Source of the DNA: CBDCWO01 sp965223405
Lineage (GTDB): Bacteria > Bacteroidota > Bacteroidia > Chitinophagales > Saprospiraceae
Assembly: GCA_965223405.1 (NCBI GenBank)
Contig: CBDCWO010000006.1
Coordinates: forward strand, 6,324,001-6,388,000
Length of the DNA: 64,000 nucleotides
Direction: 5' to 3'
In this document: one piece after another, positions 36,301-44,938 of the stretch
Numbering within the stretch: the stretch's first letter is position 1
Layout of the letters: each line of letters opens with the position of its first letter
Notes under the pieces: generated by a model
Database searches by the model: none
What the model was told of the DNA's origin: nothing
What the model saw: the letters and a program-made list of their open reading frames with translations, nothing else
Position numbers and translations under genes: made by a program

Positions 36301-36949
36301 CTTGTGTTATGTATCCTATGTAGGAGATCGACAATAGTAATTCTTCGCTATCATCGGGAACAGCAAATGTAAAAGAGCCATTAATATCGGTTGTTGTACC
36401 TTGTCCTGAATTTTTGACCAGCACTGTTGCACCAATTAATGGCTCCCCCGCTTCATTGGTCACTTTCCCATTGATAATTCGATCAGTTGTCGAATAACTT
36501 TGCTCAAAGATTACTGGATGTTCGTTTTGTTGTAATAGAATCGTAAGAGACTCTAAATTGGGGATCTTTACTTTGATCCTTTCCCTGGGATTATACTCAC
36601 CTTCGAAAACATAGATAATGTCGTCGGAAATTTTAAATTGCAATCCCGTCTCACCGGCAATATATTTCATCAGATCAACTACCTTAAATCTCTGATTCGG
36701 TGTGCTGATGCGAATGTCTTGAATCGTCTCATAAGTATAAGCAAAAAACAAATCAGTTTGCAATTGGATTTCCCGGAATGCATTTGGAAGTCTAATGTTT
36801 TTCCAATGACAAGTAATTTCAGCTTCTGATAGTTTTTGACTAAAACCATTGTTGGAAAACACCAGACTGGCAAAAGCAATTTGCATGATTGCCATATAAA
36901 GAAAGAATTTTGACACGGCAATAACTTTTGAGAGTAAATTAAAATGCAT
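33380..36949 (-). CDS. SusC/RagA family TonB-dependent outer-membrane transporter with STN domain
   Basis: The 1189-residue protein has a signal region (MHFNLLSKVIAVSKFFLYMA), a secretin/TonB short N-terminal (STN) domain at about 45-120, a carboxypeptidase-regulatory-like repeat (NGKVTNEAGEPLIGATVLV), a plug with RGLSTLTAGANPLIVVDGNP and ASNGVILITTKKG, then the barrel. It ends TRFLAFGANVKF with the terminal aromatic. The STN domain couples to the anti-sigma factor FecR, whose gene is upstream. A start at 36985 is also possible. It imports the ligand captured by SusD. Confidence 0.95.
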   Translation of the reverse strand: MHFNLLSKVIAVSKFFLYMAIMQIAFASLVFSNNGFSQKLSEAEITCHWKNIRLPNAFREIQLQTDLFFAYTYETIQDIRISTPNQRFKVVDLMKYIAGETGLQFKISDDIIYVFEGEYNPRERIKVKIPNLESLTILLQQNEHPVIFEQSYSTTDRIINGKVTNEAGEPLIGATVLVKNSGQGTTTDINGSFTFAVPDDSEELLLSISYIGYITQEVVVGELSEIRVIMREDVEKLDEVIVIGYGTGTKEKFNGAISRVDNEKINIYSSATFDQAIAGTIAGVQISGNNKNPDDNSVIQIRGLSTLTAGANPLIVVDGNPLTEGSSLSSINTQDIASIDILKDAASAAIYGSRASNGVILITTKKGQEGKLQVTYDAYVGFQNRIDNFELADAYGTARFDWDARNFGYISGGVGRSINDDNKTRDANGGGKRSRIQPFLKDYLDGKPGLTNTNWTDAVLRRAPQQNHYLNFSGGNNATDYAISFGYFDADNIVVDSDYKRYTANFRINTKVNKHIRFGISSNLAYSEANPVGYRGWSDFNLGGQPDPALAIILMQPYYPIHNADGSLAPALQIEDNNANWDGPISGNVVATMELTDYTHDKFRVFGNTFLEIEPITGLKFRTSFGGDYNTGVEQFFAPSTLGNYRTPVANSRTMGFKNDGKRENFITENLLTYDKTYGAHTLNLLGGFSYQQELFNRVRLESQDFTDDNLRNIAGATNPTASNVGSKWALVSTFTRLQYDFANRYFLSASFRRDGSSRFGANTKFGNFASVSAGWTISNEAFFPQDGLISFAKLRFSWGQTGNNQIGNFASIALIGQDNYVIDGSLEAGSFTSTSPNADLSWETNTATNFGVDVGLFENKLLLAAEYYVSNTTDLLLNVPVPQQSGFSQSLQNIGELKNTGFELELKGNHFNFRDVDFGFNVNIATTQNEVIALGAGQSQIISSNGGMGFITRIGNPIAQFYAYDILDVYRSQGQLESDPITPLPGTEVGDYVVKDVNGDGQITPDDRTFLGDYNPDFSYGFGINASFKGFDLSVQFTGIEGRKAADRMVYYAESGEGFFVPSKYYVDNYFTDSNQEGFFRRPDFSSFSSAGRLTRSSSLTVLDADYFRLRSLQLGYSFPTSVNQRLGIQGLRLYITGNNIFNFSNFRGYNPDGIDARSNNSQTLTRGWIQTTNPLTRFLAFGANVKF

Positions 36950-37096
36950 AATTTTGTTATTGATGTTAGAAAATGCCTGACTCATTTACAGCTGTCGGGA
37001 GTTCTGCCTACGTCTTCCAAACTAAAGCAGTTGTCCTAGCCTGTAACAAGTCAGAAGTTTAAAGCTCTGTGCCTGCTAAATATTAGCGGGCATATT

Positions 37097-38098
37097 TTAT
37101 TCTTTCGGTTTCACTTCATATTCATGATCTTTTATTTTAATGATTTGATATTTGGACACCAGATTAATACTACTTATAATTTCATCTAGGCTCATTTTCT
37201 TAGTATTGATACGATGCATTAAGTTTCCAGTAATTCTCTCCCGGTTAGGTATTGAGATGTTTATGTCATACCAATTTTCTAGTGTAGCAACTATTTCATC
37301 AACATCTGCTCTCTGAAATATGATGATTCCATCATTCCAGCTGGATTTCGAATTTTCTACCAGTCGGTTTTTGGAAAGTTTTTGAGTTGATTTCTGAAAC
37401 TGGGCCTTTTCACCCGGACGTAAAATCAGTGATCGTAATTCTGCTTCGCCCTCCTTCGGACTCACAACTACGCTTCCTTCAAAAAGTAATATTTCAGTAG
37501 TCTCCTGACTGATATCAGCCTTGACCTTGAACATGGTTCCCAATACCCTGGTCTCCAAATTATCGGTTTCGACAATGAAAGGTTTTAACGAATCGGTAAC
37601 CACATCGAATCGGGCTTCCCCTTTCAGATAGACTATCCGAGCAGTTTCAGTAAATCCTTGATTATAAGACAACATACTTTGAGGCTTGAGCCATACGATA
37701 CTACCATCATCCAATGAAATAGACATAGGTAATTGGCTGTCGTTGATTTTCTCTACCAGATTTACTGGAATAGATTTGGGTCCAAATATGTAGTGACCAC
37801 TGACAACAAGAATCACGACCGCCGCAGCTGCAGCCACCCAGCGGATCACCCTACGCCGTTTTTGAATTGGTACAGAACTAGTCAAAAGGGATTGATTTTG
37901 TTTCAGTCGATTCCAAATTTCAGCTTTAGCCATATTTTCTGAAATGGATTGATCACTAAACTTCTCCCATTCCTTTTTTAATTCCGCATCCAATGAACTC
38001 CTATCTGCTTGTGCAAAATAGTTATGCAAACTTTCCAATTCCTCCGGAGTACAGGTTCCGCTTATCAATTTTCTAAATAAAGAATTATCAATTTTCAT
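37097..38098 (-). CDS. FecR-type anti-sigma factor
   Basis: The 333-residue protein has a cytoplasmic N-terminal domain with LISGTCTPEELESLHNYF, a single membrane helix (WVAAAAAVVILVVSGHYIF, about 88-106), and a periplasmic FecR domain (MSISLDDGSIVWLKPQSMLS, RGEARFDV-like strand, ETRVLGTMFKV). The C-terminal secretin-like domain (DVDEIVATLENWYDINISIP) meets the transporter's STN domain. It holds the sigma factor inactive until the SusC transporter binds substrate. Confidence 0.92.
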   Translation of the reverse strand: MKIDNSLFRKLISGTCTPEELESLHNYFAQADRSSLDAELKKEWEKFSDQSISENMAKAEIWNRLKQNQSLLTSSVPIQKRRRVIRWVAAAAAVVILVVSGHYIFGPKSIPVNLVEKINDSQLPMSISLDDGSIVWLKPQSMLSYNQGFTETARIVYLKGEARFDVVTDSLKPFIVETDNLETRVLGTMFKVKADISQETTEILLFEGSVVVSPKEGEAELRSLILRPGEKAQFQKSTQKLSKNRLVENSKSSWNDGIIIFQRADVDEIVATLENWYDINISIPNRERITGNLMHRINTKKMSLDEIISSINLVSKYQIIKIKDHEYEVKPKE

Positions 38099-38190
38099 GA
38101 AAAAGATTAAATGAGTTTCCTTGGTACAATGAGTAAGACTAAAGTACTTAGCAAACTACTCACTCCTTAAAATATATTTTATTAAAATCT

Positions 38191-38712
38191 TCAGAAAAGT
38201 ACCGATAGGAATTGTGCCATTCGCTCACGGAGTGTAAGCATAGCTCGATAGAGTTGGTTTTCAACGGTTCGCTTTGAAAGCTTGAGTTCGTCAGCAATTT
38301 CTTCCGTAGATAGACCCTCTAATTTCTTGCGTTTAATAATTTTTCTTCGCTGTTCAGGTAAAGCTTCTATAGATTGGTGCAGCTGCCTTAGCTGTTCAGG
38401 TGTATAGTCTAGCGCTGAAACTACCGATAGTGTATGTGATGAGTCATTTTCCAATTGGCGTATAACCTGTTGTTGGATCAAGGTTTTTTTGTAGTGATCT
38501 ATAAGAATATGCCTTGAGATAGTAAAGAGATAGGCTTTTTTATCTTCAGCGGCTTGAACTTTGTGAAAATGTTGAAGGACCTTTACAAATACATCATGGG
38601 TTAGGTCTTTTGCATCTTCCCTGTTCGTTCGGTTTTCTAAGAAATGATACACCTGATGAAAATGGGCATTGTAAAAGTCTCTGAAACTTGTATGTAAATG
38701 GTTGTTGTCCAT
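38191..38712 (-). CDS. ECF sigma factor, FecI-like
   Basis: The 173-residue protein has region 2 (FRDFYNAHFHQVYHFLENR, then EDAKDLTHDVFVKVLQHF) and region 4 (LPEQRRKIIKRKKLEGLSTE, EIADELKLSKRTVENQLYRA). It directs RNA polymerase to the promoter of the SusC/SusD locus, normally including itself or the SusC gene. A TTG start three codons earlier is possible; ATG at 38712 is preferred. A perfect -7-like TAAATTTG lies immediately upstream, which would give an almost leaderless mRNA. Confidence 0.92.
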   Translation of the reverse strand: MDNNHLHTSFRDFYNAHFHQVYHFLENRTNREDAKDLTHDVFVKVLQHFHKVQAAEDKKAYLFTISRHILIDHYKKTLIQQQVIRQLENDSSHTLSVVSALDYTPEQLRQLHQSIEALPEQRRKIIKRKKLEGLSTEEIADELKLSKRTVENQLYRAMLTLRERMAQFLSVLF

Positions 38713-39146
38713 GTGATACAAATTTAAATAAATATTTTATCTACTTATCCCTCATAATTTTAGTTCACTCAAAATTTTTATTGCTACTTCAAATCATCAC
38801 TCGATCGCCTTAAAGGATGATATTTTAATAATATTTTCATCACTTTAAAATTCTTAACGCTGCATCTCAGAAAAAGGGTTGCATACTATACGATGGATCT
38901 AAATATTTATGTTTGATCCCATTTGTAGATTAAACAACCATTTAGCACCTGGCAGTTTTCCTTTTTTGAAGGAGATTTCAATTTATTCTAATTTTTTTTC
39001 CTTAAGACATTAATGAAGAAATAATTTGGACTCAAACCATATTGTGTTCCAGTCTTTCTTAAATAATGTTTCAAACATACATCCGCAAGCATTACAACTC
39101 CTATCAGTTGTTGGACTACCAAGATCTCAAACGCATTTTATATAGA
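38713..39146. other. Intergenic stretch upstream of the sigma factor gene
   Basis: This is an AT-rich gap between the SDR gene and the sigma-factor gene. A reading frame of 51 codons from 39066 on the plus strand runs into the SDR gene from the opposite side and is not convincing. Apart from the TAAATTTG box next to the sigma factor start, nothing was recognised. Confidence 0.4.
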
Positions 39147-40124
39147 TCAAAAATTAAATACTCCAACGGCCTTTTCGCATCCTTCCCAATTGATTTGAAT
39201 CGTTGTATCACTGTATAGATAATCTTCAGGAGTTAACAATTCCGGGAAGCCTTTCCATCCAGCTACAGGCCCAAAGAAATTACCGGCCTTTACATTTTTA
39301 TCCATGGTGGCCCGGATAATTCCAGTCGCTCCATCTTCCGCAGTCTGTGCCTGCGACATGAATTCGCTTTGGGCGTCCATGCCTCCATCTTTCGCTGTCG
39401 TGACTTGTAGATTGGTAAGGGCTAGACCCGGATGAGCAAGCAGAGGGATAACATTGGAAATCCCAGCTTCTTTTAACTTCTTTTTTAAACCATAGGTAAA
39501 AGCACAGTTAGCCAATTTCGTCTGATGGTAGCGCTCCCACCTCGGTCCCTGGAAACTTTGATTTTCCTCATCCGTGCCATCACCTCCTAAATTTCCTCCT
39601 CTTCTCTCAAAATATTTCATTTCCAGTGGCTTACCTAATCTGGCCATAGAGCTATGGTTTACTATCCGCGCTTGTTCACTTTTTTTCAACAGCGGAAATA
39701 GTTCTTTCGTAATCAGGAAATGAGAAATAACGTTGGTTTGCATTTGCACATCATAGCCGTCAGCAGTAGCAGTATCTTTGAGAGCCATCACGCCGGCATT
39801 GTTTACCAATACGTCGATCACGTCATACTTTGTTTTAATCGTTTCCACTGCCTGATGTACACTGGCAAAGTTTTGCAAATCACAGTCAATCGCATCAAAT
39901 TTTCCGCCGGGAACAGAATCTAGTAGTTGTTGATGGGCACGATCGGACCTATCACTTTTTCGATTGAGCAGAAGGACTGTTGCTCCTTTTTTAGCCACTT
40001 CCCGTGCACAAACAAAGCCAGTACCGCTGGTAGTTCCAGTGATTGCAACCACTTTACCGGCCATATCCTGTGAGTGATCCTTTATTACCGCACCAAGGTG
40101 TAATGTTTTAATTTGATTTGTCAT
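39147..40124 (-). CDS. Short-chain dehydrogenase/reductase (SDR) family oxidoreductase
   Basis: The 325-residue protein has the SDR cofactor motif VVAITGTTSGTGFVCAREVA (TGxxxGxG), the acidic/basic coenzyme loop LLNRKSDRSDRA suggesting NADP, NNAGVM, the catalytic Ser in VNHSSMARLG and YHQTKLAN (YxxxK). The layout is that of retinol-dehydrogenase/WW-oxidoreductase-like SDRs. Substrate unknown. No operon partner is nearby. Confidence 0.9.
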   Translation of the reverse strand: MTNQIKTLHLGAVIKDHSQDMAGKVVAITGTTSGTGFVCAREVAKKGATVLLLNRKSDRSDRAHQQLLDSVPGGKFDAIDCDLQNFASVHQAVETIKTKYDVIDVLVNNAGVMALKDTATADGYDVQMQTNVISHFLITKELFPLLKKSEQARIVNHSSMARLGKPLEMKYFERRGGNLGGDGTDEENQSFQGPRWERYHQTKLANCAFTYGLKKKLKEAGISNVIPLLAHPGLALTNLQVTTAKDGGMDAQSEFMSQAQTAEDGATGIIRATMDKNVKAGNFFGPVAGWKGFPELLTPEDYLYSDTTIQINWEGCEKAVGVFNF

Positions 40125-40569
40125 GATAATTTTTGGTTTGTTAGTTTATAAATTGTTGTCTATTACGCATTAGCCCAAATTGGCCAGCGACAACAGGTAC
40201 ATATGACCCATGCTTTGATGAGGATAACAGAATGGCATTCACACATTCGAGCCATATATAAATTTCAAACTTCTAAAACCCTTCATTGTTTACGCAAAAT
40301 GCTGCTTTTTCAAATTTAGTAGAGAGTGTAACTACATGGATACAACTTGCTTTTCCTTGAATTTCGGCGTTGGCATGTACTTCTTCAAGATGATTGGTAT
40401 AACACCGATAATATACTGACGCAAGGAATTTCATATACCAACCACCAAATGATACCACCCAAATAGGTGAATCAATTTCCAATATAATCTCCGTCCATGA
40501 GATTGAATAGGACACCCATATAGAGGTAATGGCCTACACCGCACAAAACATCATTCAAAATAGTTGATG
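40125..40569. other. Intergenic stretch, no convincing gene
   Basis: An 80-codon minus-strand frame (40273-40515) exists, but its translation has no recognisable domain, an odd composition and no good start context. Otherwise nothing was recognised between the SDR gene and the sortilin-like gene. Confidence 0.35.
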
Positions 40570-43500
40570 TTACGGCCGGTCCGTCTTCAACTTAGGCAAT
40601 GGCTGACCTTCTATCCAAGGGGCCCCAATTTCTACCAACTCTTTTTCAATCTTCTGGATTCGATTTTGATAAATATCATCCAATTCTACCCGTACTTCTT
40701 CAAAGTCCCGCATTGCGATCCTAAGGCTCATCATCTGAGTTTGTGTCGGCCCATAACTATTAAATAATCCACCGTAGGCATTGCCCAGACGATTTCTCAT
40801 CGTTGGATCGTTGCGCTCGCCTATCTCTCTTTTAAGAGGATTACCATTCATCTTCATCTCCAGATCCAATAGGACTCTATCGAGCTCATTCAGATTATTC
40901 TTAAGGGCAGGAGAATCTTTGTCCGCACGCTCCAATGCCGTGCTTAAAGCTTTGGATCGGTCCTTCAAATTATTAAGTCTTATTCCGGCAGCGGAGATCG
41001 CTTGACTGGTTTGGTTAAGCGCATTCCTAAATGCCAACACCTCTGCTTCAGATTTTCGCGGCAGCGCGGCATCTCTTAAATATTCTACCTTAAATCGTTC
41101 CGGTTGTGTCAATTCAGTCACAATTCCGTTCTCTTCTTTAGCTAATGTGGCTGTATAACTTCCCGGAAGTACTTCAGGGCCGCTTCCACTACTTTGGTTT
41201 TCTCCCACATCGATCACATTTTTCGAAGCCTGCCTGAGATTCCAAGTTATACTATTTAATCCTTGATTGTTTTTGGCCTCTATCTTACGGATCAAATTGC
41301 CGGATCGGTCTTTAATGATCACATAAAATGAGGTCTTCGGTTCGTACTTCTCTGCTGTCAATGCATCCCATCCCGGAAAGGGAATATCCTCTCCAGCCTT
41401 AGCCAATTCTTTTTCTTTCTTTTTACGGTTACTAGCGGTCGTGGCAATTTTATCCTTCAAGAAATAAGTGATGGTTGCTCCGTAAGGAGGATTCTCTGCA
41501 GCATAATACCCGGCACCTTGAGAACCGGCGAGATCTTTTTTATTGAATCGTTTCGCAGTCTTAATGGGCAAGATCGCAGCCTTTTCGGCAAGCATCTCTT
41601 CACTGAGCGTTCTTAACGGCGTATAATTATCAAGTACGAAAAATCCTCTGCCAAACGAAGCACCGACCAGGTCATTTTCTCGTTTTTGAATAACCAGGTC
41701 TCTGAAAGAGATAGTCGGTGCACCCTTTAATTTGGTCCAATGTCCTCCTCCATTTTTAGAAAAATAAATTCCAAACTCGGTAGCAGCAAATAATAGCTGC
41801 GGATCGACATGGTCTTGAACCAGGCGCCACATCAGATGACGGTCCGGAATATTGGAACTTATGGATTCCCAGCTTTTACCATAGTTAGTACTCTTGTACA
41901 AATAAGGAGTGAAATCCCCATACTTATGATTGTCCAAGGCTACATACACTGTGCTTTCATGATGTAGATCTGCTTTTATATCGTTGACAAACGCGGTAGT
42001 CGGTACACCTGGAAGTTTATCGACTTTGATTTCTGTCCAAGAATCACCACCGTCCTTAGTGGCTTGAATGATCCCATCGTCCGTTCCAGCGTATAACACC
42101 TTCTCATTCAAGGGTGACTCGGCCAGGGAGGTGATGGTATTATAATTCGACATGGCACCGACATCCCAGGGATTATCCCAACTTTGAAGACCGCCCATAA
42201 TCGGGAGCGTGATTCGCTCTTGATTTAAAGTTAGATCTTTGGAAATCGCTTTCCATTCATCTCCCCTGTTGTCGGACCGCCATACCCTTTGGGAAGCAAA
42301 ATACAATCTGGCAGGATCGTGATGACTCACCAATATCGGGGCGTCCCAGTTAAATCTTTCATATGGTTCACCGGGACCAGCCTGAGGTTGGATATTGACC
42401 TGTTCTCCGGTGATTTGATCTATCCGATGCAGACCACCCTGTTGGGTTTCGGCATAAGTAATATGGGGATTTCCCGGTTCTATGGCAGACTGATGACCAT
42501 CGGCACCTAATGTCTTCCACCAATGTGCATTGACAATGCCCTGTCGGGCATCGGTTTGAGAGGGACCGCCGTGAGAACCATTGTCTTGAGTACCTCCATA
42601 TACTTTGTAGAAAGGCTCACTGTCGTCAACCGCCACTTTGTAATACTGTGTAAGCGGGAGATTCGCCAAAAATCTCCAATTTCCGGCCAGATCAAAACTT
42701 TCATAGATGCCGGCATCGGTGCCTACCAAGAGATAATCCGGATCATCCGCTCTGAAGGCAATAGCATGGTTATCAGAGTGTTTTTTACTCTCTTTTAATC
42801 TTCTGAAGTTTGCACCACCATCATCAGAGACCTGAATTCTCACATCCATCAGATAGAGGCGGTCAAAGGCATGAGGGGAGGCATATAATTCCTGATAATA
42901 ATGAGGACCTGTGGCTCCTGAAACCGCATCGGACATCTTTTTCCAACTGGTACCTCTGTCTGTCGATTTAAAAACTCCGCCGGTCTTTCGATCCAATTCG
43001 ATTGCGGCATAAAGGATATCCGGTTGCTGAAGAGAAATGGCCAGACCTATTTTCCCCATATTGGATTTGGGTAACCCCTTACTCAACTTTTCCCAGGTCT
43101 CTCCCCCATCCCTGCTCCTATGCAAACCTGAATTTGGTCCACCACCCATCAGTGCGGCAACAGTCCGGTGTCGCTGCCATGTAGCTGCATACAAATGTAG
43201 AGGATTTCTGGGATCCATGACTATGTCGGTAACCCCAGTCCACTCATTGTCACCTAAGACTTTATTCCAATTCTTACCCCCGTCAGTAGTCTTGAAGAGG
43301 CCTCGCTCTCCTCCTTTGCTCCACAGTGGCCCCTGTGCCGCAACCCATACAATATCAGAGTTGTCCGGATGCACGATGATTTTGGATATATGTTCGGAAC
43401 TTTTTAAGCCCATATTTTTCCAGCTATCCCCCCCATCTTTAGACACATAAATCCCATCACCAAATCCTACATGTCTTCCTCCGACATTCTCGCCTGCACC

Positions 43501-43836
43501 AACCCAAATGGTGTGTGGATTACTGGGGTCAATAGTGATGCAACCCGTTGAGTAAGAAGGCTGATCGTCAAAGATAGGCTTCCAGGTTACCCCGGCATTC
43601 AGCGTCTTCCAAACACCACCCGAGCCTACAGCGACATACCATATGTTGTCATCATTTGGATGGATGGCTATGTCTGCAATTCTACCTGAGCAAAAGGCCG
43701 GTCCGATGCTACGCAATTTTAGGGCCGAATATATTTTATCACTTTGCAGAGTTAGCGGCTCTTCTTTATCATTCTGTGCCAGGGCTGAAGGGAAAGCAAA
43801 CAAAAGGAGTAAAATGGAGTATAAGAGAGATTTCAT
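40570..43836 (-). CDS. Secreted sortilin/VPS10-like BNR-repeat beta-propeller protein
   Basis: The 1088-residue protein has a signal peptide (MKSLLYSILLLLFAFPSALA). Residues about 30-760 carry many BNR/Asp-box blades: GSGGVWKTLNAGVTWKP, YVSKDGGDSWKNMGLKSS, FKTTDGGKNWNKVLGD, HRSRDGGETWEKLSKG, IQATKDGGDSWTEIKV. A mixed C-terminal region (about 800-1088) follows, with a helical segment (NALNQTSQAISAAGIRLNNL). Such proteins are often annotated as glycosyl hydrolases, but no catalytic evidence supports that; the propeller more likely binds proteins or polymers. Outside the cytoplasm. Confidence 0.88.
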   Translation of the reverse strand: MKSLLYSILLLLFAFPSALAQNDKEEPLTLQSDKIYSALKLRSIGPAFCSGRIADIAIHPNDDNIWYVAVGSGGVWKTLNAGVTWKPIFDDQPSYSTGCITIDPSNPHTIWVGAGENVGGRHVGFGDGIYVSKDGGDSWKNMGLKSSEHISKIIVHPDNSDIVWVAAQGPLWSKGGERGLFKTTDGGKNWNKVLGDNEWTGVTDIVMDPRNPLHLYAATWQRHRTVAALMGGGPNSGLHRSRDGGETWEKLSKGLPKSNMGKIGLAISLQQPDILYAAIELDRKTGGVFKSTDRGTSWKKMSDAVSGATGPHYYQELYASPHAFDRLYLMDVRIQVSDDGGANFRRLKESKKHSDNHAIAFRADDPDYLLVGTDAGIYESFDLAGNWRFLANLPLTQYYKVAVDDSEPFYKVYGGTQDNGSHGGPSQTDARQGIVNAHWWKTLGADGHQSAIEPGNPHITYAETQQGGLHRIDQITGEQVNIQPQAGPGEPYERFNWDAPILVSHHDPARLYFASQRVWRSDNRGDEWKAISKDLTLNQERITLPIMGGLQSWDNPWDVGAMSNYNTITSLAESPLNEKVLYAGTDDGIIQATKDGGDSWTEIKVDKLPGVPTTAFVNDIKADLHHESTVYVALDNHKYGDFTPYLYKSTNYGKSWESISSNIPDRHLMWRLVQDHVDPQLLFAATEFGIYFSKNGGGHWTKLKGAPTISFRDLVIQKRENDLVGASFGRGFFVLDNYTPLRTLSEEMLAEKAAILPIKTAKRFNKKDLAGSQGAGYYAAENPPYGATITYFLKDKIATTASNRKKKEKELAKAGEDIPFPGWDALTAEKYEPKTSFYVIIKDRSGNLIRKIEAKNNQGLNSITWNLRQASKNVIDVGENQSSGSGPEVLPGSYTATLAKEENGIVTELTQPERFKVEYLRDAALPRKSEAEVLAFRNALNQTSQAISAAGIRLNNLKDRSKALSTALERADKDSPALKNNLNELDRVLLDLEMKMNGNPLKREIGERNDPTMRNRLGNAYGGLFNSYGPTQTQMMSLRIAMRDFEEVRVELDDIYQNRIQKIEKELVEIGAPWIEGQPLPKLKTDRP

Positions 43837-44040
43837 TTTATATGGATTTAATTTCGTTCCAAAATAAAACTTTTAAGACAAAATTCGTTCGATTTATTGG
43901 TTTCTTTCCAGCGCAGTTATTGGTAAGTTCTGTTGGGTTTCCGGCATTTTGTAGGCATTTTTTGTTGCCGGAGGATGTCTTTTTGCGTATGGCCAAAAAC
44001 CATCCTACTTCAAACCGGGGTGAGGATTCTGTGGCGAGCT

Positions 44041-44238
44041 TCAGTTTTTCAATTTCTGATCAACAAAATAGGCATCAAAATCATCATCAGAATTGAAAAT
44101 AAATAATGCAATTGAATAAAGCATTAATACAATAAGAAATATAATCCACAAATAGGTATTACCGAACAGACTCAAAATCGATAGGATGCTTACAAAAACA
44201 CCAATCACCAGAACAATGAAGTGATTTAAAAACAGATG
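44041..44238 (-). pseudogene. Possible remnant of a small membrane protein
   Basis: The minus strand is open from about 44238 to the TGA at 44041 with protein-like hydrophobic content (VIGVFVSILSILSLFGNTYL, then WIIFLIVLMLYSIALFIF and an acidic tail). There is no ATG before the hydrophobic part; a GTG near 44220 is possible. It may be the end of a decayed or truncated gene, or a small gene with a rare start. Confidence 0.3.
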
Positions 44239-44303
44239 TTAAAATGAGTTGTATGCGCTTGATTTTCAAGACGAAGCACTTTTTGAGATTCATAGCCACA
44301 GCT

Positions 44304-44331
44304 AGCGCCTCCGCTGAGTAGCTTTGGCGCT
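44304..44331. repeat. GC-rich hairpin in an intergenic repeat-like block
   Basis: AGCGCC (44304-44309) and GGCGCT (44326-44331) form a perfect 6-bp stem in an otherwise AT-rich gap (43837-44400). Flanking sequences TTGAGATTCATAGC (44284-44297) and TTGAGAATCTATAGC (about 44361-44375) are near direct repeats. This looks like an interspersed palindromic element. Confidence 0.4.
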
Positions 44332-44400
44332 CGCGGATGGATCGAGAAAAAGCTGACGTATTGAGAATCTATAGCATGCAAATCAATTAACAATTTGTTT

Positions 44401-44649
44401 TCAAATCACTTCAATATTTAATATTGATTTTGCCCACGACTTTCCATTCATTAATGCGTAAAAAAGCTCAATTTCAATAATGAGCCTAAAAAGCCTTTTA
44501 GGTACAAAGTTCATTAACCCATTAGAGTTCGACAGAAAAGTAATTATTATTGACAGTATGGAAAACCCGACTAATGTATAAATTACAATTAGCCCTTTCT
44601 TTCTGCCATTTAGAATCTTACGAATTGTTTCATCCGATTTCTGGTTCAT
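44401..44649 (-). CDS. Small membrane protein, function unknown
   Basis: The 82-residue protein has a polar start, one clear membrane helix (GLIVIYTLVGFSILSIIITF, about 19-38) and a second, less hydrophobic segment (RLIIEIELFYALMNGKSWAK, about 55-74). The motif 'ALMNGKSWAKSIL' resembles the ends of small two-helix proteins seen in Bacteroidota. I do not recognise a named family. It stands alone, so operon context gives no clue. Confidence 0.5.
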   Translation of the reverse strand: MNQKSDETIRKILNGRKKGLIVIYTLVGFSILSIIITFLSNSNGLMNFVPKRLFRLIIEIELFYALMNGKSWAKSILNIEVI

Positions 44650-44938
44650 TTTACAAATTTCATATTGCTTATAAATAATTCCCTGAATTTAAGGCCAAAC
44701 ATAAATTCATTAAATGATTTTGCACGTGAGGAATTTACAACTAAATCGAAATCTCAGTTAATAAGATAGGAAGCAATCTAGAATAATATATTGACCCATT
44801 TATTTTTTATTTGTACTTTAGGTCTTTATTACTACTTCCTCATTCTTACATCTTATCCAGCAGGTTAAATATTCTGTGTATACATTCTCGTTTGAGGGCG
44901 ATTGAATTCTTATTTTTGTAACAGCCGTTATCAGTTAA

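Noticed and set aside
39066..39221. 51-codon plus-strand frame running into the SDR gene
   Set aside because: It overlaps the 3' end of a solid gene on the other strand and has no family resemblance.
40273..40515. 80-codon minus-strand frame
   Set aside because: No recognisable domain, no good start context and odd composition; treated as chance.
40570..43836. Annotation as a glycosyl hydrolase
   Set aside because: BNR/Asp-box blades are structural; no catalytic residues of a sialidase or other hydrolase could be identified.
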